NCBI RefSeq assembly: GCF_008933955.1
Contig: NZ_WBXO01000004.1
Location: 124,001 to 188,000, forward strand
Direction: 5' to 3'
From: Heliorestis acidaminivorans
GTDB taxonomy: Bacteria; Bacillota; Desulfitobacteriia; Heliobacteriales; Heliobacteriaceae
Length of the DNA: 64,000 nt
Shown: in pieces, positions 42,276 through 50,890 of the stretch
Numbering within the stretch: the first letter of the stretch is position 1
How the letters are laid out: each line of letters begins with the position of its first letter
Notes under the pieces: model-generated
Databases searched by the model: none
Told to the model about the DNA's origin: nothing
What the model saw: only the letters and a program-made list of their open reading frames with translations
Program-made: the position numbers and the translations under genes

Positions 42276-44187
42276 TCTACTGCTCCGTCAGATAGGTAGA
42301 CACCCCCTTTTCAAGGGGGTGTCCCTATCGGAGCTAGAAAGACTTATTAGCTTATGTGAACTGAAGCAGTATAGCCGTTCTGAGAAAGTTTTCTACTCCA
42401 AAACGGCCGATGACGGGTTGCTTCTTTTGCTAAGTGGGATGTTAGAGATCTATATCGATTGCCCTAGCCTTGATGATGAGGAAAAAGATACTTTAGAAGT
42501 ATTACAGCCTAATCAGTTGGTCGGCCTTTCTATTATTGCTGATTTTCTTGAAGAGCCAACTCATCATGTAATGCCTCCTAACTTATCTGTGCGAGCTCTA
42601 GAAGAGTCGCAGTGCTTGCAAATTCCTTTTGAGGTCTTAGAAGAACGCTGGAGTAAAGATGGTGTTCGAGATTATATACTTCGTCAATTGGCAGCACGGT
42701 TAAAAGATGTCTATGCATCTCTGGCTGAACAAGTTAAGCTAGCTAGGGAATGGGGAGAGCGGGAGACTTTTGTGCGTCGCGTCGACGATTTAATGTCCTA
42801 TCCTGTGCTTACTGTAGAATATGGAACTTCTATTCGTGAAGCGGCTGATAAGATGCTTGCTAATGGTGCAAGCTCTGTTGTCATTTTAAAAGAAGAAAAG
42901 CTTGTAGGCATTATTACAGAAAAAGATATGGTAGCTTCGGTGGTGCAAGATCATAATGCTCGAGAAGCCAAGGTAGAACAGATCATGACATCAGCACCAT
43001 TCACCATTTCCCGACAAGCTTACTATTATGAAGCAATCTCTAGTTTTTTGATGAAAGGTATTAAGCATTTACCTGTAACTGATGGCAATCAAGTTGTAGG
43101 GATGATTACTTTATCTGACTTGCTTCGCAAAAAGCACAAAGGTACTGTAAAGATGTTGCAGGCTATTGAAGAGGCAAGTCGAGAAAAGTTACCTGAAGTC
43201 AAAGACGGGATCAGTTATATTTTATCGAGCTTGTTAAAAGACGGCACGCCTATCTTGCACACTCTTGACACGATTACGAGCCTTTATGATCGCCTCGTAA
43301 GACATTGTGTTGACTTAGCTTTACAGAATCTGGAAAGTCAAGGCCACGGTAAAGCACCAGTGCCCTTTTGCTGGCTTCAAATGGGTAGTGCTGGTAGGGG
43401 AGAGCAATTTATCTTAACAGATCAAGATCACTTCCTCGTTTATGCTAATGCTGTTGCAAGTGAAGAAAAAGAAGTAGAACAATACTTTGCTCTACTAGGG
43501 CAGGAAATTGTTCGTCATCTTGAGCAGGCTGGTTATGCTCCCTGTAAAGGAAAGATGATGGCTAGTGAGCGTCAGTGGCGTGGTTCATTAACACAATGGG
43601 AAGAACGCTTGCGCAGTTGGATGGTTCATGCAACTAATGAAAAGTTGATGCTAGCTCAGAACTTTTTCTCATTCCGTTTCGTTTACGGTGATCCGGTCCT
43701 TTATGGTCGTTTTCTTGAAGGGATTTACAGTCAGCTCGATCGTTCGGGGATTTTCCTCTTCCGTCTTGCGCAAGTGGAAAAAGAACAACCTGTGCCGCAA
43801 TTAGGCGATCCGATACGCTCTCTTTTCCGCTTAGAGCGCAAAAGTATTGATCTCAAAAAGGAAGCCCTTTTTCCCTTTCATCATGCTTTGCAGATCTTAT
43901 CTCTTCACCATGGCGTCATTGATGGAACTCCACGAAAGCGTATCCAACATCTCGTTGAAAAAGAAGCCATGACGGCTGAGTTTGCTGATAACTTAAATGA
44001 TGCTTTTAGTACAGTTATGCGTATACGAGTAGAGTACGCTTGGAAGAAGTATGAGCGTCAAGAAGAAGCTTCTTCTGTTATTCCTTTTAGCTATTTACGT
44101 TCTAATGAAAAAGACGAGTTAGTCAGAGCCTTAAAAGCTTTGCGCTCTTTACAAAATCATATGTTTGCTGAATTCGGTTTGTTGTAA
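42259..44187 (+). CDS. CNB-CBS-DUF294 nucleotidyltransferase regulator of the symporter
   Basis: The 642-residue protein has an N-terminal cyclic-nucleotide-binding-like domain (about 10-145), two CBS domains (about 175-290; MSYPVLTVEYGTSIREAADK and MTSAPFTISR), a DUF294 nucleotidyltransferase domain (GSAGRGEQFILTDQDHFLVY near 380), and a C-terminal substrate-binding helical domain. The pattern is like GlnD-related regulators. It is widely encoded next to VC_2705-type symporters, so control of transport by nucleotide binding or protein nucleotidylation is inferred. It overlaps the symporter gene by 17 bases. Confidence 0.85.
   Translation: MKTPDNLLLRQIGRHPLFKGVSLSELERLISLCELKQYSRSEKVFYSKTADDGLLLLLSGMLEIYIDCPSLDDEEKDTLEVLQPNQLVGLSIIADFLEEPTHHVMPPNLSVRALEESQCLQIPFEVLEERWSKDGVRDYILRQLAARLKDVYASLAEQVKLAREWGERETFVRRVDDLMSYPVLTVEYGTSIREAADKMLANGASSVVILKEEKLVGIITEKDMVASVVQDHNAREAKVEQIMTSAPFTISRQAYYYEAISSFLMKGIKHLPVTDGNQVVGMITLSDLLRKKHKGTVKMLQAIEEASREKLPEVKDGISYILSSLLKDGTPILHTLDTITSLYDRLVRHCVDLALQNLESQGHGKAPVPFCWLQMGSAGRGEQFILTDQDHFLVYANAVASEEKEVEQYFALLGQEIVRHLEQAGYAPCKGKMMASERQWRGSLTQWEERLRSWMVHATNEKLMLAQNFFSFRFVYGDPVLYGRFLEGIYSQLDRSGIFLFRLAQVEKEQPVPQLGDPIRSLFRLERKSIDLKKEALFPFHHALQILSLHHGVIDGTPRKRIQHLVEKEAMTAEFADNLNDAFSTVMRIRVEYAWKKYERQEEASSVIPFSYLRSNEKDELVRALKALRSLQNHMFAEFGLL
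42299..42323 (+). promoter_or_regulatory. Perfect hairpin inside the 5' end of the CNB-CBS gene
   Basis: GACACCCCCTT and AAGGGGGTGTC form an 11-base-pair stem with a three-base loop, 40 bases into the gene and just after the symporter stop codon. No T run follows. It could be an mRNA processing or stability element that lowers downstream expression. Confidence 0.45.
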
Positions 44188-44219
44188 TCTACATGGGCGT
44201 AAGAAGGGGGGGAGTTTCT

Positions 44220-44882
44220 TTGTTCTGGAGAAAAAAGAGATTGAACGTAGAGTTCAATGATCAGATTGCCTTATCTACGGCCTTGGAAGATTTGTCCTTT
44301 GTTGTTTTTGATACGGAAACAACTGGTTTTAATATTTTTGGGGAAGACCGTCTGATTGAGATTGGGGCTGTTCACGTTCAGAATCTGGTCGTAACGGATA
44401 ACTCTTTTCGGACTTATGTCGATCCGAAGCGAGAAATTCCCCAGATTATTAAGGATTTGACGGGCATTGATTCTGCAATGGTAGCTAATGCTCCTGATTC
44501 ATTCACTGGTGTAGAGAGCTTTTTTCGCTTTACCGAAGACTTGAAGGCTACTTGTCTTGTTGCTCATTGTTTGCCTTTTGATCTTTCTGTACTGAAAAGT
44601 GAGTTGCAGCGTCAGGATTATGAGGTTAAGTTACCAAGAGGAATTGATACTCTCGATTTGTTACGGACGTTAAATCGTTATGGAGCTCATAAGGATCTTG
44701 CTGATTATGCAAAGGAATGCAATACACCTGTTTTTGAACGTCATCGTGCCTTAGGTGATGCTCTTACAGCGGCCCATCTATTCTGCGCTTTACTACATCA
44801 ATTGATGGAACGAGGCTGTAGAAGCTGGGGTGATTTGCTCTTTATGGCTGATCAACATCGTCGACAGATTGCGATGAGTTAG
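44220..44882 (+). CDS. DnaQ-like 3'-5' exonuclease domain protein
   Basis: Exonuclease motifs are FVVFDTETTGFN (ExoI, D and E), CLVAHCLPFDLSVL (ExoII) and HRALGDALTAAHLF (ExoIII, H and D), so all DEDDh catalytic residues are present. The frame opens at an ATG at 44193 with no ribosome-binding site, but AAGGGGGGGAG lies before a TTG at 44220, giving 220 residues. Such genes often follow the CNB-CBS gene in this operon type. The link to transport is unknown. Confidence 0.85.
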   Translation: MFWRKKRLNVEFNDQIALSTALEDLSFVVFDTETTGFNIFGEDRLIEIGAVHVQNLVVTDNSFRTYVDPKREIPQIIKDLTGIDSAMVANAPDSFTGVESFFRFTEDLKATCLVAHCLPFDLSVLKSELQRQDYEVKLPRGIDTLDLLRTLNRYGAHKDLADYAKECNTPVFERHRALGDALTAAHLFCALLHQLMERGCRSWGDLLFMADQHRRQIAMS

Positions 44883-44923
44883 GAGGCATCTCTGTCTCTG
44901 TGGACTGCGTACAAAATAAGAAG

Positions 44924-44979
44924 AAAAAAGCCTGAGAAGGAAAGAACATAAAGTCTTTCTAACTCAGGCTTTTTTCTTC
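44924..44979. terminator. Bidirectional terminator between the exonuclease and pyruvate-kinase-like genes
   Basis: AAAAAGCCTGAG pairs with CTCAGGCTTTTT, and GGAAAGA with TCTTTCT inside it. Flanks are A-rich and T-rich. Confidence 0.9.
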
Positions 44980-46848
44980 TTAGAAAATATCGTGCTGTTC
45001 TGTAAAGTCGCGGAAAATTTGTCTTTTTTTCAGGTGGTATCTTTCTTCAGAGCTTAGTAAGCTGGAGAGGGTTTTGACAGCATCTAAGATATGAGGGCCT
45101 TTGTTTAACATGACACATTCTGCGCGGTGAGACATAGCGGCATCAGTTATTTCTGCTCGTGCAGGTAAACCTTTTTTGGCTAAGTTCTCCAATACTTGAG
45201 TAGCCCAAATAACTGGTACATGGGCGGCTTCGCAGAGGCAAAGAATATCTTCTTGAACTAGAGAGAGGTTTTCAAAACCAACTTCTACTGCTAGATCGCC
45301 TCTAGCAATCATGATGCCAAAGTTTGAAAAATCAAGACCTTTTAAGAGGATTCGAGAAAGCTGATGGATTGCTTCGCGCGTCTCTATTTTGGCGACTATG
45401 CCTATATCTTCGCGGTTATGCTTTTTCAGTTCTACACGTAAATCATCTAGATCTTGAGGTCTGTGTATAAAAGAAAGGGCTAAAGCATCAGCGTTGGCTA
45501 CGATAAATTCTAAATCTATTCGGTCTTGCTCCGTTAAGGCGGGCATATTGATCGAGCTTTCAGGAAAATTAAGTCCTTTTTCTGGTCTAATACGAGCAGA
45601 TCTGTCGTCAGGAGAAATAACTTCTAGATCTACGTAGTCTTTTTGCTTATTGATTACGCGGGCACCGATTTTTCCATCGTCAATAAAGACAGGGTCTTCA
45701 AGATGTAGGCTTTGTAATACTTCAGGAACGGTACAACTGATGGACGCTGGTTCTGACTCCGTAGCATTGTGACCTTGGCGATGGGGATCAAAGTATAATC
45801 GTAAGACCTGACCAGCTTGAACTTCTATGTTTATTGGTAGTGCCTTAGGAGCTCCCAGTGTCAGTTTTTCTTGTTGACCATAGTTTAGAGTGAGGCCCTC
45901 TTGGACATAGGCTGTTCTTTCTAAAGCTACTTTAATTCGATTAGGGCTAATGCGTTCGATGACTCGAAATTTTCTTTTTCTATTACGGCTATCTTTAAAA
46001 GTTAATACTTCACCGATGTGGAGGCTATCTAGAGGAATTTGTTCTTCAATGGCAATAACAAAATGTTGGTTTTGCCCATATCTATCTTCTACGAGTTCTG
46101 TGTAAGTAGCTTTATTATCAAGATATCCTTCAAGAATTCTAATAGGTTGACCATAAATATCTCGAGGTACTTTCAAGCGAAGTGGGATAGTTTTCTCCAT
46201 AACCGGCCCTGTGCGAATCTTAGGGCCGCCAAGATCCATAATGATCCGGCATTTTCTGCCTGTTCCTTGTGCCTTTTTCTCTAATCGGGCTTCAGCTTCT
46301 CGTAGTGAGCAGATCATTTTTTCCCAAAGCTCTTGGTGATCATGAGCGCAATTAATACGTGCAATATCCATGCCTTGTCGAAGTAAATCTTCCATTAATT
46401 CGGGATGGTCGCTGTAGCTACTATCTAATGTAACCATGATTCGAGTATTTCGTCCTCGTCGAGGACGTCCAAATAGTTTTCGTGCTCGTTTGCTAGCTAG
46501 GAGGCGGGCGTTTTTGGAATCCGTTTTGTGAAGCAGGTAGTCAGGAACAGGTGTTGCTAGATGCTTAAGCACTTTTTCTATGCTCGTCAACACGCATTCT
46601 TCAAGACGGCCTAAAGAGGAAAGTCCAAATTCAGCAAGCTCAAGTTGCAAGTCAAAAAGGTCATGACGTCGCAAGGCTATGTAAGCCAGTAGATTGTCGC
46701 GGCTTTGCTCACTTTCTTTTTGCGAGAGGGGAAATTTATCTCTTGCGGTGAGAGCTTGCGTGGCAATCAAGTTGTAAAGCGTCCCGAGCTCTTCTGCAAA
46801 CTTATGCTCTTGACTCGTACAACCTTCTGAAATCATCCTCACTATCAC
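44980..46848 (-). CDS. Pyruvate-kinase-like protein with helical N-terminal extension
   Basis: Residues about 134-560 follow the pyruvate kinase barrel: RIMVTLDSSYSDHPELMEDL, ARINCAHD, DLGGPKIRTG, VAKIET with the catalytic lysine, and MIARGDLAVEVG. The protein starts with about 130 residues of helical extension, has an enlarged B-domain region and lacks the C-terminal allosteric domain. The usual FSHG and MLSGETA motifs are changed to CAHD and MLNKGPH. True pyruvate kinase activity is uncertain; a related phosphotransfer or a regulatory role is possible. The start is GTG 46848 or 46842. Confidence 0.75.
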   Translation of the reverse strand: MIVRMISEGCTSQEHKFAEELGTLYNLIATQALTARDKFPLSQKESEQSRDNLLAYIALRRHDLFDLQLELAEFGLSSLGRLEECVLTSIEKVLKHLATPVPDYLLHKTDSKNARLLASKRARKLFGRPRRGRNTRIMVTLDSSYSDHPELMEDLLRQGMDIARINCAHDHQELWEKMICSLREAEARLEKKAQGTGRKCRIIMDLGGPKIRTGPVMEKTIPLRLKVPRDIYGQPIRILEGYLDNKATYTELVEDRYGQNQHFVIAIEEQIPLDSLHIGEVLTFKDSRNRKRKFRVIERISPNRIKVALERTAYVQEGLTLNYGQQEKLTLGAPKALPINIEVQAGQVLRLYFDPHRQGHNATESEPASISCTVPEVLQSLHLEDPVFIDDGKIGARVINKQKDYVDLEVISPDDRSARIRPEKGLNFPESSINMPALTEQDRIDLEFIVANADALALSFIHRPQDLDDLRVELKKHNREDIGIVAKIETREAIHQLSRILLKGLDFSNFGIMIARGDLAVEVGFENLSLVQEDILCLCEAAHVPVIWATQVLENLAKKGLPARAEITDAAMSHRAECVMLNKGPHILDAVKTLSSLLSSEERYHLKKRQIFRDFTEQHDIF

Positions 46849-46971
46849 AAACTCCTTTTGGTGAATTCGACGAAAAGTTAGTTAATCCGACTGTCTTTAT
46901 CCTAGTGTATCGTTTTTGAGAGGAAGTAGGCAACCGTTTTTTTGTAAAATTTTGATTATATTCGCTTTAAG

Positions 46972-47006
46972 AAAAAAAGCGCCCCTTTATGGGAGGCGCT
47001 TTTTTA
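46972..47006 (-). terminator. Intrinsic terminator of the VanW gene
   Basis: AGCGCC and GGCGCT form a stem with A-rich and T-rich flanks. On the minus strand it follows the VanW stop at 47044. Confidence 0.8.
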
Positions 47007-47043
47007 TTCTATTATTAAGGCAAGTCTATAGTTCCTTTAGGCG

Positions 47044-48237
47044 CTAAAAAAAGTCATATTCTTCATCATCTAGCTCAGAAGGTGATAAAGGTTGTTCTAG
47101 GTCTTTGAAAAGCTCTATGTCTGGCTGTAACTTCTGCTCTTCTAGCTCTTCATATAGGTGGGGAACATGGTCTTCCTTCAGGGTAAGCTCATCTTGCTCG
47201 ATGAGTAAATTATTTTTATCTATTGGTTCTTTCTCAGGGTCTTCGTCTGTCGTCACCGACTCTGCTTCTGCACTTTCTTCTATGTCTAGGTCTATAAATT
47301 TTTCTATATCTGGTGAAATTATCGATACACTTTCGAGGGGAGGCATAGTTATATGTATAGACTTCTGTTCTGCATCCCAGTAGACTTGGCCGTCTAAAGA
47401 TTCAATGATTTCCCTTAAAGGTACTATAGTATGACCCTCGACAATTTGCACTCGTGGCGATAAAGGAACTGTAGTGTTGTCTTTTTCTAAGGAGGAGTTA
47501 GTCACGGAAAGCTGTAGTTCTTGCTCTCCATAGACAATTACAATTTTTTTACTATCAGGATGCCAGCTTAGCTGACCATCTATCTGCTCCATGAGACTGC
47601 GCAGTGGTACCATAATGGTATCTTGAACGACTACTGCTTGAGGTGTGAAGGTAAGTATTTCTTCGTTTAACTTGAAGGTTACGGCTGGTTCTTGTGTGTA
47701 GATTTCATAGAGACGAAAATTTAATATATTTTCGCGAGAAGAAAAGTCGATGCGAATAGGATTTGCTTTGTTATTACGAAACTTATAATCTAATTGCCCC
47801 CAGTAGACTGTGGCATCTGTACCGCGAGCTGTGTAAGAAACAGGTACGGAATGAAGATGTCTCTCTACAATATGTAAGCCTGCTTTTTCTACAGCTTGGT
47901 GAAGAGCAGTAGATGTACGACAGATTCCGCCGCCTATGCTTTGTACCGTTACCCAACGTCCGTTAACATAACTAAAGACGCCTCCGCGGACAAATCCTCT
48001 TTCTGCCGTACGTCGCCCTACTGTTTGATTAAAAGAAAAGGTTTGGCCAGGATTAAGGATGGTGTCATCGATATAATTTCCCGCTTTTATAGCGTTATGC
48101 AAACCTGAGTCAGCGGGAATTGTCAAATCCACTTCAGAAATCAATTGTTGATAAGCCTCTGAAGGTGTTGCCCACCAAAAAGTAAATACTAATAAGAATC
48201 CCATGATAAGCTTACTAAGGGGTAATGAAACAATCAT
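47044..48237 (-). CDS. VanW protein with copper-amine-oxidase-like repeats
   Basis: The 397-residue secreted or membrane-anchored protein has an N-terminal hydrophobic signal (residues about 7-28), then a VanW domain (GQTFSFNQTVGRRTAERGFV, QSIGGGICRTSTALHQAVEKAGL). Two beta repeats of the copper-amine-oxidase N-terminal type follow (TIMVPLRSLMEQIDGQLSWH and HTIVPLREIIESLDGQVYWD), then an acidic, low-complexity tail. The enzyme activity of VanW proteins is uncertain; these repeats bind cell wall or act as structural modules. A role at the cell surface is inferred. Confidence 0.85.
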   Translation of the reverse strand: MIVSLPLSKLIMGFLLVFTFWWATPSEAYQQLISEVDLTIPADSGLHNAIKAGNYIDDTILNPGQTFSFNQTVGRRTAERGFVRGGVFSYVNGRWVTVQSIGGGICRTSTALHQAVEKAGLHIVERHLHSVPVSYTARGTDATVYWGQLDYKFRNNKANPIRIDFSSRENILNFRLYEIYTQEPAVTFKLNEEILTFTPQAVVVQDTIMVPLRSLMEQIDGQLSWHPDSKKIVIVYGEQELQLSVTNSSLEKDNTTVPLSPRVQIVEGHTIVPLREIIESLDGQVYWDAEQKSIHITMPPLESVSIISPDIEKFIDLDIEESAEAESVTTDEDPEKEPIDKNNLLIEQDELTLKEDHVPHLYEELEEQKLQPDIELFKDLEQPLSPSELDDEEYDFF

Positions 48238-48250
48238 TAGATAAGCTCCT

Positions 48251-48293
48251 TTCTTTCTGTAGAAATTCCATAATATGGATTCTACAGAAAGAA
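48251..48293. repeat. Strong hairpin in the VanW gene leader
   Basis: TTCTTTCTGTAGAA and TTCTACAGAAAGAA form a 14-base-pair perfect repeat with an inner TCCA/TGGA pairing. It lies a few bases before the VanW start on the minus strand and could regulate that gene or act as a second terminator for rubredoxin. Confidence 0.6.
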
Positions 48294-48314
48294 GAAAGCT
48301 CCTTCCATAAAAAG

Positions 48315-48357
48315 GAAAAAACTCTTCCTTTTTATAAAATAAAAGGAGAGTTTTTTT
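48315..48357 (-). terminator. Intrinsic terminator of the rubredoxin gene
   Basis: CTCTTCCTTTT and AAAAGGAGAG are flanked by A6 and T7 runs. On the minus strand this follows the rubredoxin stop. Confidence 0.8.
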
Positions 48358-48397
48358 GAGCAGTCTCTTATGCTAAAAGAACTAATATCTGGTAAAA

Positions 48398-48559
48398 CTA
48401 TTCTTGTGGTTCAAATTGATCTTTGCCAGCGGCGCAAACGGGGCAGACCCAGTCTTCGGGCAAAGAGTCAAAGGAGGTACCAGGTTCGATGTTGTTTTCT
48501 GTGTCCCCTTCTTGAGGGTCATATACATAGCCACAGGGAATGCATACGTATTTTTTCAC
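48398..48559 (-). CDS. Rubredoxin
   Basis: A GTG opens a 53-codon frame encoding a typical rubredoxin. The iron ligands are Cys6 and Cys9 ([10 protein letters not shown]) and Cys39 and Cys42 ([14 protein letters not shown]). Rubredoxins are one-electron carriers used in anaerobes for oxygen and peroxide detoxification. AAGGAG lies ten bases before the start. The gene is short and starts with GTG, so it is easily missed. It ends with its own terminator. Confidence 0.95.
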   Translation of the reverse strand: MKKYVCIPCGYVYDPQEGDTENNIEPGTSFDSLPEDWVCPVCAAGKDQFEPQE

Positions 48560-48730
48560 TTAAAAAAAACTCCTTCTCTATAAGTCTACTTTCCAGATCC
48601 AATGCTGGAAAAGTTCTCTATAAGTATGAACTACTTCTTATAGAAAAATACAAATTATTGTAGATGAAGGAAGGAGTAGAGCTTTTTAAATGGTAAAATA
48701 GTGTTGTCTCGATGATCTGAGGTGATATTG

Positions 48731-49198
48731 TTGAAAAGAGTAACCATTTATACTGATGGAGCTTGTCTGGGCAATCCCGGTCCTGGCGGCTATGGAGTCG
48801 TTCTTTTATATAAAGAACAGCGTAAAGAGTTAGCTGGCGGATATGATGATACGACAAATAATCGTATGGAGATTATGGCTGTCATAAAAGGGTTAGAAGC
48901 ACTGAAAGAGCCTTGTCAGGTTACAGTGTATAGTGATTCCCGTTATGTTGTTGATGCCATGACCAAAGGATGGGCCAAGAAGTGGCGAACTCAAGGCTGG
49001 ATGAGGGATAAGAAAAATCGAGCCCTCAATGCAGACTTGTGGGCTCGATTACTTACTATTAATGAAAAGCATGATGTTGACTATCGTTGGGTACGAGGCC
49101 ATGCGGGAGATATAGAAAACGAACGTTGTGATGCTTTGGCTACTGAAGCGGCTAGAGGTACTAATCTTCCTAAAGACGAGAGAGAAGAACCAAAATAA
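48731..49198 (+). CDS. rnhA: Ribonuclease HI
   Basis: The protein has all type 1 RNase H features: IYTDGACLGNPGPGGYG (first catalytic Asp), NNRMEIMAVIKGLEAL (Glu), VYSDSRYVVDAM (Asp) and RWVRGHAGDIENERCDALA (His and Asp). It cuts the RNA strand of RNA-DNA hybrids. GAGGTGAT points to the TTG at 48731 rather than the GTG at 48722, which falls inside it. The product is then 155 residues, the family's usual length. Confidence 0.95.
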   Translation: MKRVTIYTDGACLGNPGPGGYGVVLLYKEQRKELAGGYDDTTNNRMEIMAVIKGLEALKEPCQVTVYSDSRYVVDAMTKGWAKKWRTQGWMRDKKNRALNADLWARLLTINEKHDVDYRWVRGHAGDIENERCDALATEAARGTNLPKDEREEPK

Positions 49199-49236
49199 TA
49201 TTAAGTAACTGCTCTGTCCTTCAAGCTGAGCTTAAG

Positions 49237-49920
49237 TTAAGCTGAGAAGAGATTCATACCTTCTCGTTGGAATTGAAGAACTTTGGGAACATAGGCGATC
49301 GTTTCTGCAAAAGGCGGGATACCTCCGTATTTTAAGACATTGCCTGGTCCAGCATTATAAGCGGCAAGAGCATATTCTACATTACCATCAAAGCGATCAA
49401 GCATTTGACGAAGATAGCGCACTCCGCCATCAATGTTTTGGATAGGATCAAAAGAATTTTGTACACCTAAAGAACGGGCTGTGGCGGGCATGAGTTGCAT
49501 CAAACCTTGTGCCCCAGCGCTTGATTGAGCTTTGGCGTTAAAGTTAGATTCGGCTTTCATTACAGCCCATATTAAAGAAGGATCTATGTTGTATTTTTGA
49601 GCGGCATCTTCAATAAGGTTGTTGAACTGCTTCATTGAAGAAGGCAATTGATTGCTTCGGTAGGCTTCCTGTGCTTTTTGCACTGTCGTTCCCGAACCTA
49701 CATCTACTGCCAGATGGTTGGCCCTATCTATGTCAAAGCCTAATGATTCTTGAAGTAGCGGCAGAGAAGCAGGGGGGACAAGCTTTTTACCTGGTAAGGC
49801 CATGAGAGCTTGGGTTTTTATCGCACTTTCTAAAGTAGCAGAAAAGTTTGCGAAGTTTTCCCTTTTGGGTAACTGAGCACGAATTTGCTCTTCTATGGCC
49901 GCAATGGCATTTATGTGCAT
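49237..49920 (-). CDS. Lytic transglycosylase (SLT family)
   Basis: The C-terminal catalytic domain shows VMKAESNFNAKAQSSAGAQG with the catalytic glutamate, LMQLMPATARSLGV and YALAAYNAGPGNVLKYGG, all typical of Slt-type lytic transglycosylases that cleave peptidoglycan. The N-terminal 90 residues lack a clear signal peptide. AGGAGGTG sits just before the ATG at 49920, so the GTG nine bases further out is within the ribosome-binding site. The product is 227 residues. Its export route is unclear. Confidence 0.9.
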   Translation of the reverse strand: MHINAIAAIEEQIRAQLPKRENFANFSATLESAIKTQALMALPGKKLVPPASLPLLQESLGFDIDRANHLAVDVGSGTTVQKAQEAYRSNQLPSSMKQFNNLIEDAAQKYNIDPSLIWAVMKAESNFNAKAQSSAGAQGLMQLMPATARSLGVQNSFDPIQNIDGGVRYLRQMLDRFDGNVEYALAAYNAGPGNVLKYGGIPPFAETIAYVPKVLQFQREGMNLFSA

Positions 49921-49997
49921 GCAAAACACCTCCTGCCATAATATAACAGAATGAAATATTTTTGTAAACAGGCTCTAGGTTTCCTTTTGACTAAGCC

Positions 49998-50570
49998 CTA
50001 TAAAGCTTGTTCTGGTGGAATGAGCAGATAAGGCGGGAGGCGAAGCTCTGGGCGTTGAAGGACATCGGCAGGATGGGGAACAGGAAGTACGATATCATAT
50101 ATTTCGTTTCCTGCTTCGTCTAAATGTACTTGGATTAAAGACATTTTCAAAAGTAAGTCTAGACAATGGGCAACAGTAGTTGGCATAGGCCAACCTTTGT
50201 TGGTACAAAGGTTTTGAAAAAGTAGTTGATTAATTTCTTCCTCTGAGTTATCGGCTGGCCAAGGTTCATAAGGGCGGTCTAAGAGCTCATAGCGAGCAGT
50301 AGGACCACGCAAGTCTCCTTCTGCAATGCGGCAAATGGCTCTATAGAGCGAAGTAGCTGATGGTGGCAGGTAGTGAGGCCAACGATAATCAAAAAAAGTA
50401 GTAGGAATTCGAACAAGTCCTTCTTGCTTGTAGCCTGGTTCATTGCGAAGGCCAGGGTAAGATGTTGGCAAGGACATGGAAGGCATCAACCTCTTTTCCC
50501 AATAAGGATTTTTGTCTTCTTGCACATCTTTACTTTTTCTCGTTTTGATGCGGAAAATCCTGCCGGACAA
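49998..50570 (-). CDS. Unknown 190-residue protein, possibly winged-helix
   Basis: The protein has few recognisable features. Its middle (ATSLYRAICRIAEGDLRG) and C-terminal part (TTVAHCLDLLLKMSLIQVHL) look like the helices of a winged-helix fold with a beta hairpin (DEAGNEIYDIVLPV). That suggests a DNA-binding protein but is not conclusive. The start is uncertain: the TTG at 50570 has no good ribosome-binding site, and an internal ATG after AAGAGG at about codon 29 is an alternative. There is no operon partner. Confidence 0.5.
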   Translation of the reverse strand: MSGRIFRIKTRKSKDVQEDKNPYWEKRLMPSMSLPTSYPGLRNEPGYKQEGLVRIPTTFFDYRWPHYLPPSATSLYRAICRIAEGDLRGPTARYELLDRPYEPWPADNSEEEINQLLFQNLCTNKGWPMPTTVAHCLDLLLKMSLIQVHLDEAGNEIYDIVLPVPHPADVLQRPELRLPPYLLIPPEQAL

Positions 50571-50633
50571 GATACGATTAAGCTATAGATAGCATATGAT
50601 GAAGTCACGATAAGGGAAGGTGCGTGAGTAACG

Positions 50634-50867
50634 ATGACTACAAGATCTTTACTGCCCCGCTGTGCGGCCTGTCAGGAAACGCCTGAAGGAGGACTCCATG
50701 ATGGTCTCTGGCTAAAAGGATTGTTCATCTGTTCTCGCTGTTGTCATCATCTAACTGATTGGTCTAATGACGAAAACAAGTATAAAACACTCCATGAAGC
50801 GCTGAAACGCACCTGGGCCTCTAATCCTGCTTGGCGTAAGTATTTGGCTATTGCCGGAAACACGTGA
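50634..50867 (+). CDS. Gin/CsfB-type anti-sigma-G factor
   Basis: The 77-residue protein has the Gin pattern: CAACQETPEGGLHDGLWLKG, then FICSRCCHHL and a helical tail with KYKTLHEALKRTW. The two CxxC pairs bind zinc. In Bacillus, Gin (CsfB) inhibits sigma-G until the right sporulation stage, and its gene lies in the same place upstream of yaaO and tmk. Synteny supports the assignment. AGGTG is ten bases before the ATG. Confidence 0.82.
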   Translation: MTTRSLLPRCAACQETPEGGLHDGLWLKGLFICSRCCHHLTDWSNDENKYKTLHEALKRTWASNPAWRKYLAIAGNT

Positions 50868-50890
50868 TAGAATGATATTATAAAGTCTCC

